Numbered from the stretch's first letter, positions 8,002 to 17,317 are shown. The stretch: 64,000 bases of DNA from Bacillus pumilus (GCF_024498355.1 NZ_CP101833.1:2895001-2959000); one strand, 5' to 3'. Made by a program: numbers and translations. The notes: a model not told the origin generated them from the sequence alone.

Positions 8002-9056
8002 AGATGCGTTCCTCCTCTATATCTGCGAATGAGGATGATGCCAAATACAGGTGCACCAATTAACGCAGTAATGATGCCAATAGGCAATTCAGTCGGCTCA
8101 ATGATGGTACGGGATAACACATCTGCTAAAACGAGAAAGGAAGCGCCGTTCAGCATAGACAAAGGCAGCAGATGCCGGTGATCCGTGATGGCTAAAAGAC
8201 GGATAAAATGCGGGATCACAAGTCCCACAAATCCGATCGTTCCTGATACCGCTACCGCACTTCCAGTCAGAATCGAGCCAGCAAGCAGAACCATATATTT
8301 GCTCCTTTTCACGTGTACCCCTAATAGTTTTGCCTTTTCTTCGCCATACGTCATGACATTCAAATCTCGTCCCATCAACATGAGCGCAAAGGTACCAACG
8401 AGAAAGAAAGGGAGGAAAAGGGCAATATAACGCCAGCCCCTCATAGACACACTGCCAAGAAGCCAATGAATCATCTCTTTTAGATCATCACCCGTTAACG
8501 CAATCATTAATGAAATGAGCGCACCCAAAAAAGAGCTAAAAATCACACCTGTCAAGATTAAAGAGGAGATGCTCATCCCCCGATGAACAAGACGCGCAAA
8601 AAAGAGGACGAGACATAGTGTCACAAGCGCTGTTGTCATACTGAAAAAAGGCAGTGTGAAACTGCCAAGCAAAGGGAGCTGCAAGCTAAAAAATAGTGTC
8701 GCTACGGCCCCAACTGATGCCCCTTGAGATACCCCTAGCGTATAGGGGTCAGCGAGAGGATTTTTTAATAAACCTTGAAAGGCTGCACCAGATAACGCCA
8801 GCGCTGCTCCGACTAATGCCGCTAATATCACTCTCGGCAGCCGGATGTTCATCATAATATTGCGATCGATCGAATCAATGGTTCCGACCTGCACTCCGGA
8901 TAGTTCATGAACAAATATATGAAGAATAGAAGGAATGGGAATCCTTAAACTGCCAAAGGAGATTCCCATTCCAATGCTCACCACAAGAAGTAAAGCACTT
9001 AATGTATATGCGATGATGAATTTATTTGAACGTGTCAGGATAAATGCTTTTCGCAA
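7998..9056 (-). CDS. btuC: Cobalamin ABC transporter permease
   Basis: About 352 residues with ten hydrophobic helices of the BtuC/FecCD family; LRIPIPSIL, RLPRVILAALVGAALALSG and GTIGFVGLVIPHFIRL are family signatures. I place the start at TTG 9056 because AAGGAG lies 9 bases upstream; a TTG at 9074 is possible but lacks a site. The start lies inside the btuF 3' end, an overlap of about 35 bp. Partner of BtuD and BtuF. Confidence 0.88.
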   Translation of the reverse strand: MRKAFILTRSNKFIIAYTLSALLLVVSIGMGISFGSLRIPIPSILHIFVHELSGVQVGTIDSIDRNIMMNIRLPRVILAALVGAALALSGAAFQGLLKNPLADPYTLGVSQGASVGAVATLFFSLQLPLLGSFTLPFFSMTTALVTLCLVLFFARLVHRGMSISSLILTGVIFSSFLGALISLMIALTGDDLKEMIHWLLGSVSMRGWRYIALFLPFFLVGTFALMLMGRDLNVMTYGEEKAKLLGVHVKRSKYMVLLAGSILTGSAVAVSGTIGFVGLVIPHFIRLLAITDHRHLLPLSMLNGASFLVLADVLSRTIIEPTELPIGIITALIGAPVFGIILIRRYRGGTHL

Positions 9057-9972
9057 GAGCCTCGACTCCTTCAACCAATCGCGGTCCCGGTCTTGATGCG
9101 AGATCCGTATTCAATTGAAAGACTTGTTTTTCTTTGACTGCTTGAATCGCATTCCAACCATCTCTTTTCTTCAGATCAGCTAAGCTGGAACCATCAATTG
9201 TGACAATGACATCAGGATTTCGTTTGATAATCGATTCTTCCGTCATCTGTACCCAGCCTGTTTGGTCGCTCGCGGCATTTTTTGCATGAATGACAGAAAG
9301 CATTTCGTCCATAAATGTATGTTTACCTGTTGTATAGATTTCAGGAGCACCTGACACTTCAACAAAGACGTTTTTTTGTTTGTCTTTGGAAATGGCCTCT
9401 GCTTGTTTCTTAAGGTCATTCAATTTTGATTCCATCTCGTCTACAAGCTTCTTTGATGCTTCTTTCACGCCGGCTGCTTCGCCGATCATCTGAATCGACT
9501 TGTACACATCCTTGAAGGACGTTGCATCATTTACAGTCAGCACTTGAATACCTGCATCTTCAAGCTGTTTAAATCCATCTTTTGATCCCATCTGTGATGC
9601 ATGTGCTAATACAAGGTCAGGCTTTAAGGAAATGACCTTCTCTACATTGAATTCAAGACCGCCAATCTTCTCTACCTTTTCGACTTCCTTTGGATAATTG
9701 TCAAAATCTGATCGTCCGACCATTTTATCGCCAAGGCCAAGTGCATAGGCAACCTCTGTATTACTTGGAATTAAAGAAACAATCCGTTTGGGCTGTTCTT
9801 TGATTTCGACTGTTTTGCCAGCTGCATCTTTAATCGATACAGGAAATGCCGCAGCCGCTGTTTCTTTATTTTGTGAACCCGTTGCTTTGTGATCTGTTTC
9901 AGCACCTGCACATCCTGCTAAAACACCTATCACAAGCAATAAAGATAGCCAAATGGCTGTTAACTTTTTCAT
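9022..9972 (-). CDS. btuF: Cobalamin-binding lipoprotein
   Basis: 316 residues from the ATG at 9972 (GGGGG site 7 bases upstream). A lipobox signal LLVIGVLAGC puts the lipid-modified cysteine at about residue 21. A periplasmic-binding-protein fold of the TroA/BtuF type follows (PKRIVSLIPSNTEVAYALGLG; DLVLAHASQMGS; RPGPRLVEGVEALA). It is anchored outside the membrane and delivers ligand to BtuCD. A TATAAT (minus strand, 10043-10048) lies ~75 bases upstream. I looked for a cobalamin riboswitch in the leader and did not see one. Exact ligand inferred from neighbours (yvqK) and B. subtilis YvrC. Confidence 0.85.
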   Translation of the reverse strand: MKKLTAIWLSLLLVIGVLAGCAGAETDHKATGSQNKETAAAAFPVSIKDAAGKTVEIKEQPKRIVSLIPSNTEVAYALGLGDKMVGRSDFDNYPKEVEKVEKIGGLEFNVEKVISLKPDLVLAHASQMGSKDGFKQLEDAGIQVLTVNDATSFKDVYKSIQMIGEAAGVKEASKKLVDEMESKLNDLKKQAEAISKDKQKNVFVEVSGAPEIYTTGKHTFMDEMLSVIHAKNAASDQTGWVQMTEESIIKRNPDVIVTIDGSSLADLKKRDGWNAIQAVKEKQVFQLNTDLASRPGPRLVEGVEALAKSIYPDTFK

Positions 9973-10110
9973 GAATGAACCCCCTGATTTATGTACTGCT
10001 TGACGCAATCTCTTTCGTCAATTCTTTTCTAATTTCGGGAATATTATACTACAGTGCAGATAGGTTGTATATGTGATTTCCAAAAGCGTATTTTCTGTTC
10101 TTATAACAGA

Positions 10111-10136
10111 AAAACAGCCGTAAAAAAGGCTGTTTT
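10111..10136. terminator. Hairpin flanking the 190 bp repeat, left copy
   Basis: AAAACAGCC-gtaaaaaa-GGCTGTTTT. Nearly the same 25-26 bp sequence recurs on the other side of the repeat at 10311-10335, so the element is flanked by a direct duplication of a terminator. Confidence 0.6.
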
Positions 10137-10319
10137 AGATTGTTGACAAAGGGCTAAAATGATCTTTATTTTAGCCCTTTGTCTTCTTTTCAGCGTGATA
10201 GAAAACCTTTGCAGTCTAGGAAGGACGAGTACTGGAGCGGAGCGAATTTGACATTCGTGAGCACCGGCACGCAGGACTGACACCGAATGCGAGGGTTTGT
10301 CTACACGCTGAAAACAGCC
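10128..10319. repeat. ~190 bp structured intergenic repeat, copy 1
   Basis: About 190 bp nearly identical to 29428-29614 (four differences in the shared core). Order: a perfect 14 bp hairpin CAAAGGGCTAAAAT/ATTTTAGCCCTTTG (10147-10181, 7-base loop), a TCTTCTTTT tract, then a 120 bp unit bounded by CAGCGTG and CACGCTG (10191-10310). The unit folds back on itself: TAGA/TCTA, AAACC/GGTTT, CTGG/CCGG, CGAAT/ATTCG. The outer arms GGCTGTTTTAG and CTGAAAACAGCC are also complementary. No protein is plausible. It resembles the ~190 bp repeated element described in the B. subtilis genome (recollection). Confidence 0.85.
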
Positions 10320-10335
10320 GTAAAAAGGCTGTTTT
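10311..10335 (-). terminator. Terminator of the GH28/uxa operon
   Basis: AAAACAGCC-gtaaaaa-GGCTGTTTT, 9 bases after the stop of the GH28 gene; its left arm doubles as the right closing arm of the 190 bp repeat. Confidence 0.65.
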
Positions 10336-10343
10336 CCCTTCTG

Positions 10344-11735
10344 CTATTGGTTGATTTGTTCCCCATTGATGACGACTTTCTGAAAAGAAGGGGCGACTGC
10401 ATGCTCCAAAGAAAGTGGATACGTCACATCTTCTATCACACAATCTTTCATTTTGAAGTGTGTGACTGGGGAATGTGAGTACGCAGCTATTTTCACACCA
10501 TATCGTCCGCCAATGCTTTTTAGCCCTTCTACTTCAATATGACGTACAACAGGACGGTGAGGACCAGCATCTCCTTCCTCATACATCATGTCGATACAGA
10601 CAACTTCATGCTTTAAGCTTTTGACAGTATTGTTTTTAAAATAAATGTGCTCAATGGTACCGCCTCTAACAGAGTTGGTTTTGATGCGCAGTGCCCGATC
10701 GAGGTTTGGACTGTCCATGATATTATCCTCTGCGTATACATACCTGACTCCCCCAGAGATTTCACTCCCGATCGTCACTCCGCCATGTCCATCACGCATT
10801 TCATTTCTACGAATGACAATGTTTTCAGATGGGACCCCGATTCTCCGGCCGTCCTCGTTTCTGCCAGATTTAATGGCAATACAATCATCTCCATTATCAA
10901 AATAACAATCTTCAATGAGCACATTCCGGCAAGACTCTGGATTCACACCGTCTGTGTTTGGTCCATGCCCGATGATATTGACTCCGCGGACGATGACGTT
11001 TTCACTTAACACCGGATGAATTTGCCACATTGGTGAATCCTTTACTGTTACTCCTTCAATGAGAACATGTTGACATTGGTAGGGCTGTATAAAGCTCGAT
11101 CTTAAATAATGGCCTTCTCCAAAAACTCTTTCCTCCACCGGTATTCTCTTTTCAGCCATTTCAAACAGAAGCTGACGGTCTCTATCCTGAGAGGGCTGAC
11201 CATTCGTTCCATACTTCCAAGGCCACCAATGATGCTCATCACCTCTGCCATCCAGCGTTCCAGCTCCTGTGATGGCGATGTTTTCTGCGTGGTGAGCATA
11301 AATGAGCGGAGAATAATTATAAAGCTCAATCCCTTCATATCTTGTCAGTGCGAGCGGAAGGTAATCGCGTGGGTCTTGGCTGAATGTCACATAGGCGTTC
11401 TCATGCAGATGAAGCTCTACATTGCTTTTCAATTCAAGAGCACCTGTCACAAACGTTCCTTCAGGAATCAGCACACGCCCCCCTTTCAAACGATGCGCAT
11501 CATCGATTGCAGACTGAATAGCATTTGTAGAAAGCTCTATCCCTTTTTCGTCTCCACCATAATGAATCACATTGAATTCACGATCGGGGAACATTGGCGC
11601 TTTTATCTGCTTTAACACATGATCCATACCATTTGCTTCTTTGTCTTTCTTCCCTTGCTTTGCTAAACGTGCGAGTCCGATTCCTGTTAGTACCGTACCT
11701 GCTGTGATATACATCAAATCCCGTTTTTTAGACAC
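10344..11735 (-). CDS. Glycoside hydrolase family 28 (polygalacturonase-like)
   Basis: 463 residues with a right-handed beta-helix pattern. GH28 catalytic motifs are present in order: NTDG (~250), DDCIAIKSG (two acidic residues), DGHGGVTIGSE and RIKTN. The enzyme should hydrolyse alpha-1,4-galacturonan ends or oligomers. There is no clear cleavable signal peptide: the N-terminus MSKKRDLMYITAGTVLTGIG has only a short weakly hydrophobic stretch, so it may be intracellular or membrane-tethered and act on imported oligogalacturonides. Last gene of the uxaC-lacI-uxaB-uxaA transcript, 20 bases after uxaA. Confidence 0.85.
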   Translation of the reverse strand: MSKKRDLMYITAGTVLTGIGLARLAKQGKKDKEANGMDHVLKQIKAPMFPDREFNVIHYGGDEKGIELSTNAIQSAIDDAHRLKGGRVLIPEGTFVTGALELKSNVELHLHENAYVTFSQDPRDYLPLALTRYEGIELYNYSPLIYAHHAENIAITGAGTLDGRGDEHHWWPWKYGTNGQPSQDRDRQLLFEMAEKRIPVEERVFGEGHYLRSSFIQPYQCQHVLIEGVTVKDSPMWQIHPVLSENVIVRGVNIIGHGPNTDGVNPESCRNVLIEDCYFDNGDDCIAIKSGRNEDGRRIGVPSENIVIRRNEMRDGHGGVTIGSEISGGVRYVYAEDNIMDSPNLDRALRIKTNSVRGGTIEHIYFKNNTVKSLKHEVVCIDMMYEEGDAGPHRPVVRHIEVEGLKSIGGRYGVKIAAYSHSPVTHFKMKDCVIEDVTYPLSLEHAVAPSFQKVVINGEQINQ

Positions 11736-11755
11736 TTTCTCATCCCCCAGTCGCC

Positions 11756-13249
11756 TTAAAGTGTGACACCTGTTTTAAAAATGGCCAGCTCTCTAAAATT
11801 GTTTTTTTCATGATTTAATAGCTTTCCACTCGCCACATCAATAACCGTTGAAATGAATTTTTCTAGCACCACATCTTCTGGTACATCCTCAAGCAATTCC
11901 CCAGCATTAAAGTCAATCCAGTGTTTTTTTGTTTCATATAAAGAGGTATTGGTCGATACCTTCATCGTTGGAACAAATGTGCCAAACGGTGTCCCTCTGC
12001 CTGTTGTAAAGAGCACCAGCTGACAGCCAGACGCTGCAAGGGCGGATGAAGCAACCAGATCATTACCAGGCGCACTTAATAAATTCAGTCCCTTTCGTTT
12101 CAGCAGCTCTCCGTATTTCAATACATCTTTGATGTCAGAAGTACCTGCTTTTTGTGTACAGCCGAGAGATTTATCTTCTAATGTCGAAATTCCTCCTGCT
12201 TTATTTCCCGGGGAAGGATTTTCATATACTGGCTGTCGATGATCCAGAAAGTATTGTTTAAAACCATTGATCATTTGCACAATATTGTCGAATGTCTCTT
12301 CTGATTCCGCTCTCTCCATTAAGATCGTTTCAGCACCAAACATTTCGGGCACTTCTGTTAACACCGTCGTTCCGCCTTGGGCCACAATAAAATCGGACAG
12401 CCTGCCCAAAAGCGGATTTGCAGTAATACCGGAGAACCCATCTGATCCTCCGCACTTCAAGCCGATTTTCAGCTCAGATAACGGAATCTCTTCACGCTGA
12501 TCATCTTTCGCCGCGTCATAAATGTCCTTGAGTAAAGCAACTCCCGTCTCAATTTCATCCCCTACTTCTTGGCTTCTTAAAAATTTCACCCTCGCACGGT
12601 CATACTCACCCAATGTCGATTGAAAATCCTCAATATCATTGTTTTCACAACCAAGACCTAGAACGAGTATCCCTCCAGCATTTGGATGCTTCACGGCATT
12701 TTGTAAAATGGTTTTTGTATTTTCATGATCATCTCCAAGCTGTGAGCATCCATAATTGTGCTTTAATACGAGAGCCGTTTCAAAAGGATGAATGTTTCCG
12801 CCCATTTCAGCAGTGAATATTTGAATGATTTGATCCGCGATGCCATTGACGCAGCCGACGGTTGGGACGATCCAAAGCTCATTGCGTATACCACTTTCGC
12901 CATTTTTTCGTTTATAGCCTTTAAAAGTAAGGTTTGTTTTTTTATAGGGGTTTTCTGTTAAAGAAGGCCGATATTCGTAATCGAGCTTGCCTGATAGATT
13001 GGTTTTAATGTTATGCGTATGCACCCATTCTCCGGCAGAAATTACATTCGTTGCATGACCAATCGGATAGCCATATTTGATGATATTCTCTCGTTGTTTG
13101 ATATCAGCCAAAGCAAATTTATGACCTTTTGCGACGGTTTCTTTTAAGACAACTGTATGCCCTTGCTGCTTCAGCTTCTCACCTTGCTCAAGCACTTTTA
13201 AAGCGATACCTACATTATCTGAAGGGTGAATCACAATAAAGTCTTTCAT
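11756..13249 (-). CDS. uxaA: Altronate dehydratase
   Basis: 497 residues, full length. An N-terminal SAF-like domain (~1-80) and the large UxaA domain with NYGCSQLGDD, LGLGCENND and KCGGSDGFSGITANP, which carry the conserved cysteines of the metal site. It converts D-altronate to 2-keto-3-deoxygluconate in galacturonate catabolism. The start overlaps the uxaB stop by 4 bases (ATGA). Confidence 0.95.
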   Translation of the reverse strand: MKDFIVIHPSDNVGIALKVLEQGEKLKQQGHTVVLKETVAKGHKFALADIKQRENIIKYGYPIGHATNVISAGEWVHTHNIKTNLSGKLDYEYRPSLTENPYKKTNLTFKGYKRKNGESGIRNELWIVPTVGCVNGIADQIIQIFTAEMGGNIHPFETALVLKHNYGCSQLGDDHENTKTILQNAVKHPNAGGILVLGLGCENNDIEDFQSTLGEYDRARVKFLRSQEVGDEIETGVALLKDIYDAAKDDQREEIPLSELKIGLKCGGSDGFSGITANPLLGRLSDFIVAQGGTTVLTEVPEMFGAETILMERAESEETFDNIVQMINGFKQYFLDHRQPVYENPSPGNKAGGISTLEDKSLGCTQKAGTSDIKDVLKYGELLKRKGLNLLSAPGNDLVASSALAASGCQLVLFTTGRGTPFGTFVPTMKVSTNTSLYETKKHWIDFNAGELLEDVPEDVVLEKFISTVIDVASGKLLNHEKNNFRELAIFKTGVTL

Positions 13250-14703
13250 GCCTTTTCCCCCTGAGTTTCATATTGATGATGCAGCATTCGGTGAACAGCT
13301 GCTCTCATCCCATGCTCCTGTATGAAGGTAAGCTGATCGGCTACTGCGCGGCTCAATCCTTCTATATCAGTTAAATCCCTTCCCCATAATTGCTCGTTAG
13401 AAAGAATGTGGACTGCAATCGTTTCATTGGAATGGTTCTCCCCTTCACAGGCTTCCTTCATCAATGTCATCACAGTCTCATCATCCTTTACCTTATCTGC
13501 GCTTGCTCCGTAAAAATAAATGAGACTGCTAAGTGAAAAGACGAGCTTCATTGGCAGCTGTTTCTTAAGCACGACATAATCAAGCAAGGACGGGAGAATA
13601 CGTGTTTGAAATTTAGATACACCATTCAAAGCAATATCCAGTAATCGATGCTTCACAAATGGATTGCAAAAGCGGTCCCAAACAGATTGTGTATAAAGAA
13701 ACAGCTCATCTTCAGGAAGCTCCAGCCCTGGCAGCACTTCCTCCTCCAGCATACGTCGGATGAACGGACCCACATGCTCATCTTCCACAGCCTCTTTTAC
13801 GGTCTCTAAACCACAAGAATACGCAATCGGCACCATCGCTGTATGTGCTCCATTTAGAATGCGGACCTTGCTCATTCTGTAAGGCGCAATATCCTCTACA
13901 AAAAGCACATTTAGTCCTGCTTCTTGAAAGGGAAGCTCTTTTTGAACAAAGGCAGGAGCTTCAATAACAAACAGGTGATAATATTCTGCCGTGACAACCA
14001 ATTCGTCTATATACCCTTCTTCCTTTTGTACGGCTTCAGCCGCTTCCTTAGAAAATCCAGGGACAATCCGATCAACAAGCGTATTACAGAACGTGTTGGC
14101 TTCCTTCAGCCAAGTAACAAAGGCAGGCGGAAGATCCCACTCAGCTGCCATGCCGATCACATATTCTTTTAATCGATCACCGTTGTGCTCGACCAATTCA
14201 CAAGGCAGGATGATCAGCCCCTTGTGCTCATCTCCAGAAAACGCTTTAAATCGGTGATATAAGAAAGCCGTTAGCTTTCCTGGAAAACTTACCTGCGGTC
14301 GATCCTCCAAGCGATCCTCTTTTCTGAGCACAAGCCCTGCCTCTGTCGTATTTGAGAAAACGAAGCGTAGATCCGGGTTTTCAGCTACATGTAAAAAGCC
14401 TTCGTAATCGGTATACGTACTGATTCCTCTGCTAATCGATTGGATGACCATGCGTTCATTCATTTCTTTCTGGTCATGATAGCCTTGAATACATAAGGTG
14501 TACAAGCCATCTTGTTCATTTAAAGCTGCAACTGACCCTTTTCGAGGAGGAACAACAACGGCTCTTCCTTTAAAATTTGTGCAGTCGTTCAGCTTCTGGA
14601 TGTGCCAATTGATAAATCCACGCATAAAATTCCCTTCACCGATTTGCAAAATCGTTTCCGGATACTCAGCCGCCGGGTATATGGCTTTCGATAATCGTTT
14701 CAA
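13246..14703 (-). CDS. uxaB: Tagaturonate reductase (altronate oxidoreductase)
   Basis: About 485 residues. I choose TTG 14703 because GGAGGGG lies 7 bases upstream and the protein then starts MKRLSKAIYPAAEYPETI; an upstream GTG would run through the operator-like palindrome. A mannitol-dehydrogenase-type Rossmann region holds IGEGNFMRGF (nucleotide-binding turn) and the C-terminal domain has KVRILNGAHTAMVP with the catalytic lysine. It reduces D-tagaturonate to D-altronate using NADH. Confidence 0.93.
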   Translation of the reverse strand: MKRLSKAIYPAAEYPETILQIGEGNFMRGFINWHIQKLNDCTNFKGRAVVVPPRKGSVAALNEQDGLYTLCIQGYHDQKEMNERMVIQSISRGISTYTDYEGFLHVAENPDLRFVFSNTTEAGLVLRKEDRLEDRPQVSFPGKLTAFLYHRFKAFSGDEHKGLIILPCELVEHNGDRLKEYVIGMAAEWDLPPAFVTWLKEANTFCNTLVDRIVPGFSKEAAEAVQKEEGYIDELVVTAEYYHLFVIEAPAFVQKELPFQEAGLNVLFVEDIAPYRMSKVRILNGAHTAMVPIAYSCGLETVKEAVEDEHVGPFIRRMLEEEVLPGLELPEDELFLYTQSVWDRFCNPFVKHRLLDIALNGVSKFQTRILPSLLDYVVLKKQLPMKLVFSLSSLIYFYGASADKVKDDETVMTLMKEACEGENHSNETIAVHILSNEQLWGRDLTDIEGLSRAVADQLTFIQEHGMRAAVHRMLHHQYETQGEKA

Positions 14704-14722
14704 ATGCTTTCCCCTCCCTGTA

Positions 14723-14742
14723 TGTTTATGCACACGTGAACA
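14723..14742. promoter_or_regulatory. Putative operator upstream of uxaB
   Basis: Imperfect 20 bp palindrome TGTTTATGCACACGTGAACA with TGTT/AACA ends, the same ends as the operator in front of uxaC (17318-17333). It lies just upstream of the uxaB ribosome site, so the LacI-type regulator encoded upstream may bind a second site here. Confidence 0.4.
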
Positions 14743-14764
14743 TTTCCCCCTAAAAAGATGCCGA

Positions 14765-15775
14765 TTACTGCACCTTTTTGACTGAATCTCTGATCATCAG
14801 CTCTGTGTGTACATACACTTTTTCCATATGATCTTCTTCTTGCTCTTCACCGTTTATGACTGAAAGGATAGCCTCTGCTCCAAGTGCACACATTTTTTCA
14901 ATCGGCTTTTTCACCGTTGTCAGTGCAGGCGTGGTATAGGATGAAAATGCAATATCATCAAAACCGATAATAGAGATATCTCCTGGACACGTTTTGCCTT
15001 TTGCATATAAAGCATTCATTGCACCAATGGCCATGTCATCGTTTGAGCAAAAAAGTGCTGTTGGCGGCTCATCAAGAGTCAGCAAGGCTTCCATTGATTC
15101 ATAGCCGCTTTTCATATGATAGTCGCCTGTGATCATGTATTCTTTCTTCATTGGCACATGATGATCAATTAACGCTTGCAGAAAGCCAGCTTTTCTTTCC
15201 TGAGTCGATTTAAAGCCTTCTTTCCCTTCAATGATGGCGATTTGTTTATGCCCCTGGTGTATAAAATAGTGCGCTGCTTGGTATGCCCCTTGACTATCAT
15301 CAGCTAATATATTCATCACTTCATTACTTTCCACACGGCGATTCAGCACAATGATGGGAATGCCCTGTTTCTTTACATGATGGATAAACGCTTCATCGTG
15401 CTCGCTTTGACTCATAAGCAAAATGCCATCATAGCGTTGTTTATGAATGGTTGTGTAATCGTGAAAGTCGTCGATTCCTCGTACAAACAGATTATAGTGT
15501 TCTGTCATGACACTATTAACGCCTTTTAACGCATCCACAAAAAAACTTGAGGATGTGCCTTCTGTTAAACTCGTAAAAAATAGACCGATTGTAAATGATT
15601 TTTGTGATACAAGGCCTCTGGCATGGACATTCGGTGAATAATTCAGCTGTTTTGCAATCGACAAAATCTTTTGTTTTGTCTTCTCTTTAATAAAAGGACT
15701 GTTATTCAAAGCCCTTGATACAGTGGTATGAGAGACATTTGCCAATTTTGCTATGTCTTTAATTGTGACTGTCAT
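14765..15775 (-). CDS. LacI-family regulator of galacturonate genes (ExuR/KdgR-like)
   Basis: About 336 residues from ATG 15775 (AAGGCGG 6 bases upstream). The LacI helix-turn-helix is at the very N-terminus (TIKDIAKLANVSHTTVSRALNN), followed by a PBP1-type effector domain (SIIGFDDIAFSSYTTPALTTV). The position inside the uxa operon argues for a local regulator answering a uronate intermediate. Likely sites are the TTGTTcACGTtAACAA palindrome before uxaC and the palindrome before uxaB. B. subtilis ExuR has the same family and role; orthology is inferred. Confidence 0.85.
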   Translation of the reverse strand: MTVTIKDIAKLANVSHTTVSRALNNSPFIKEKTKQKILSIAKQLNYSPNVHARGLVSQKSFTIGLFFTSLTEGTSSSFFVDALKGVNSVMTEHYNLFVRGIDDFHDYTTIHKQRYDGILLMSQSEHDEAFIHHVKKQGIPIIVLNRRVESNEVMNILADDSQGAYQAAHYFIHQGHKQIAIIEGKEGFKSTQERKAGFLQALIDHHVPMKKEYMITGDYHMKSGYESMEALLTLDEPPTALFCSNDDMAIGAMNALYAKGKTCPGDISIIGFDDIAFSSYTTPALTTVKKPIEKMCALGAEAILSVINGEEQEEDHMEKVYVHTELMIRDSVKKVQ

Positions 15776-15843
15776 GCTATTCCGCCTTTTATGATTTTTT
15801 ACCATCTTATCATAAAACCGCTTTCATTTTCCTGCCTTTTTCT

Positions 15844-17280
15844 TCACGTGATCTTGCTTTGATGCTGGAGCTGCTTTGCTCGGTCAAATTGAAAATACTG
15901 CTTGGCATTTTCATAGCTGATTCCTTTCACAATTCCCCCTAACAGCTCGAGATCATATGGGGCTTCTCCTTTTTCTACCCAATCTCCGATGATATCACAA
16001 AGCAGTCTTCGGAAATATTCATGTCTTGTATATGACAGAAAGCTTCGTGAATCTGTCAGCATACCAATGAAACGGCTGATCAGTCCAATACTGGAAAGAG
16101 CCATCATCTGCTCTGTCATTCCTTGCTTCGTATCATTAAACCACCAGGCTGTGCCGTGCTGCATCTTCCCAGGTGTCTTCCCATCTTGAAAGCTTCCAGC
16201 CAATGTTGAAATCACCACATTATCCCTAGGATTCAAGGAATAGAGGATGGTTTTCGGCAGTGCATGTTCTTGTTCTAAACGATCTAATATGCGGCAAAGC
16301 GGCTTTGCAATGTCCTCATCATTCATCGCATCATATCCCGTATCAGGTCCAAGCCGCTCAAACATTTTCGTATTGTTGTTTCTAAGCGCATTGATATGAA
16401 GCTGCATCGCCCAGTCCCGCTCACAGTATGCCTGACCTAGCTTAATGAATGTCTGTGTTTTAAATTTGATCTTCTCTTCTTCCGTCAATCGATGCCCAGA
16501 CAGTCTTTTGTGAAAGATGATTTCGACTTCTTCCTCTGTCGTTTCTTCATACGTCATTTCATTGATGGCATGATCTGAGATCAAACAGCCCTGTTCATGG
16601 AAGAAATCAATTCTCACACGAAGCGCTTTTAAAAAGTCTTGATAGGATTGTATGGTGATAGCTGAAACCTCTGCCAGCTGATGAACATACTCGACAAACA
16701 GATCATTCGTTATATCGAGTGCCTTATCAGGCCGAAACCCTGGCAGCACTTGCACAGAGAATCCTTCTTCCCGCAATTTTTGATGATAGTGAAGCGAATC
16801 GACCGGATCATCTGTTGTCACAACCGTTTCAACATTCGATTTCACAATGAAGTCTCTCGCACCAAAACCCTCTCCCTGCAGCTTTTCATTTACTTTCTGC
16901 CAGATGATGCCTGCGTTCTCCTCATTCAAAAGTTCCTCTACATCAAAATATCGCCTCAGTTCTAGGTGAGTCCAGTGATAGAGCGGATTTCCAATGGTCA
17001 TTGGAACGGTCTTTGCCCACGCTAAAAATTTCTCATGATCAGATGCATCTCCTGTTACGTGTGTTTCAGGAATGCCGTTTGCTCTCATGGCACGCCACTT
17101 ATAATGATCTCCATAAAGCCATGCTTCGGTTATATTTTGGAATGTTTTATTTTCATAGATTTCTTTTGGACTTAAATGACAATGGTAATCTATAATCGGA
17201 AGGTCTTTTGCAAACTCATGGTACAGCTTTACCGCCGTTCGACTGTTCAGTAAAAACTGCTCATCTAAAAAGGCTTTCAT
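15844..17280 (-). CDS. uxaC: Uronate isomerase (glucuronate/galacturonate isomerase)
   Basis: 478 residues, full length for the amidohydrolase-fold uronate isomerases. The metal-binding IDYHCHLSPKEIYEN motif is at ~30-45 and QLHINALRNNNTKMFERLGPDTGYD near 295. It converts D-galacturonate to D-tagaturonate (and glucuronate to fructuronate). First gene of the operon, with a strong ribosome site (GGGGGAG) and a promoter bearing both catabolite and specific regulation. No uronate transporter gene is in the cluster. Confidence 0.95.
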   Translation of the reverse strand: MKAFLDEQFLLNSRTAVKLYHEFAKDLPIIDYHCHLSPKEIYENKTFQNITEAWLYGDHYKWRAMRANGIPETHVTGDASDHEKFLAWAKTVPMTIGNPLYHWTHLELRRYFDVEELLNEENAGIIWQKVNEKLQGEGFGARDFIVKSNVETVVTTDDPVDSLHYHQKLREEGFSVQVLPGFRPDKALDITNDLFVEYVHQLAEVSAITIQSYQDFLKALRVRIDFFHEQGCLISDHAINEMTYEETTEEEVEIIFHKRLSGHRLTEEEKIKFKTQTFIKLGQAYCERDWAMQLHINALRNNNTKMFERLGPDTGYDAMNDEDIAKPLCRILDRLEQEHALPKTILYSLNPRDNVVISTLAGSFQDGKTPGKMQHGTAWWFNDTKQGMTEQMMALSSIGLISRFIGMLTDSRSFLSYTRHEYFRRLLCDIIGDWVEKGEAPYDLELLGGIVKGISYENAKQYFQFDRAKQLQHQSKIT

Positions 17281-17317
17281 GAAACTCCCCCATCTCTCTT
17301 ATCGAATGAAAAATAAT

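Noticed and set aside
9973..10127. Possible cobalamin riboswitch before btuF
   Set aside because: The leader is only ~75 bases after the -10 and lacks the B12-box sequence.
10101..10283. 60-75 codon open frames inside both 190 bp repeats
   Set aside because: They have no ribosome sites, lie in a strongly self-complementary element, and their frames follow the repeat rather than any protein family.
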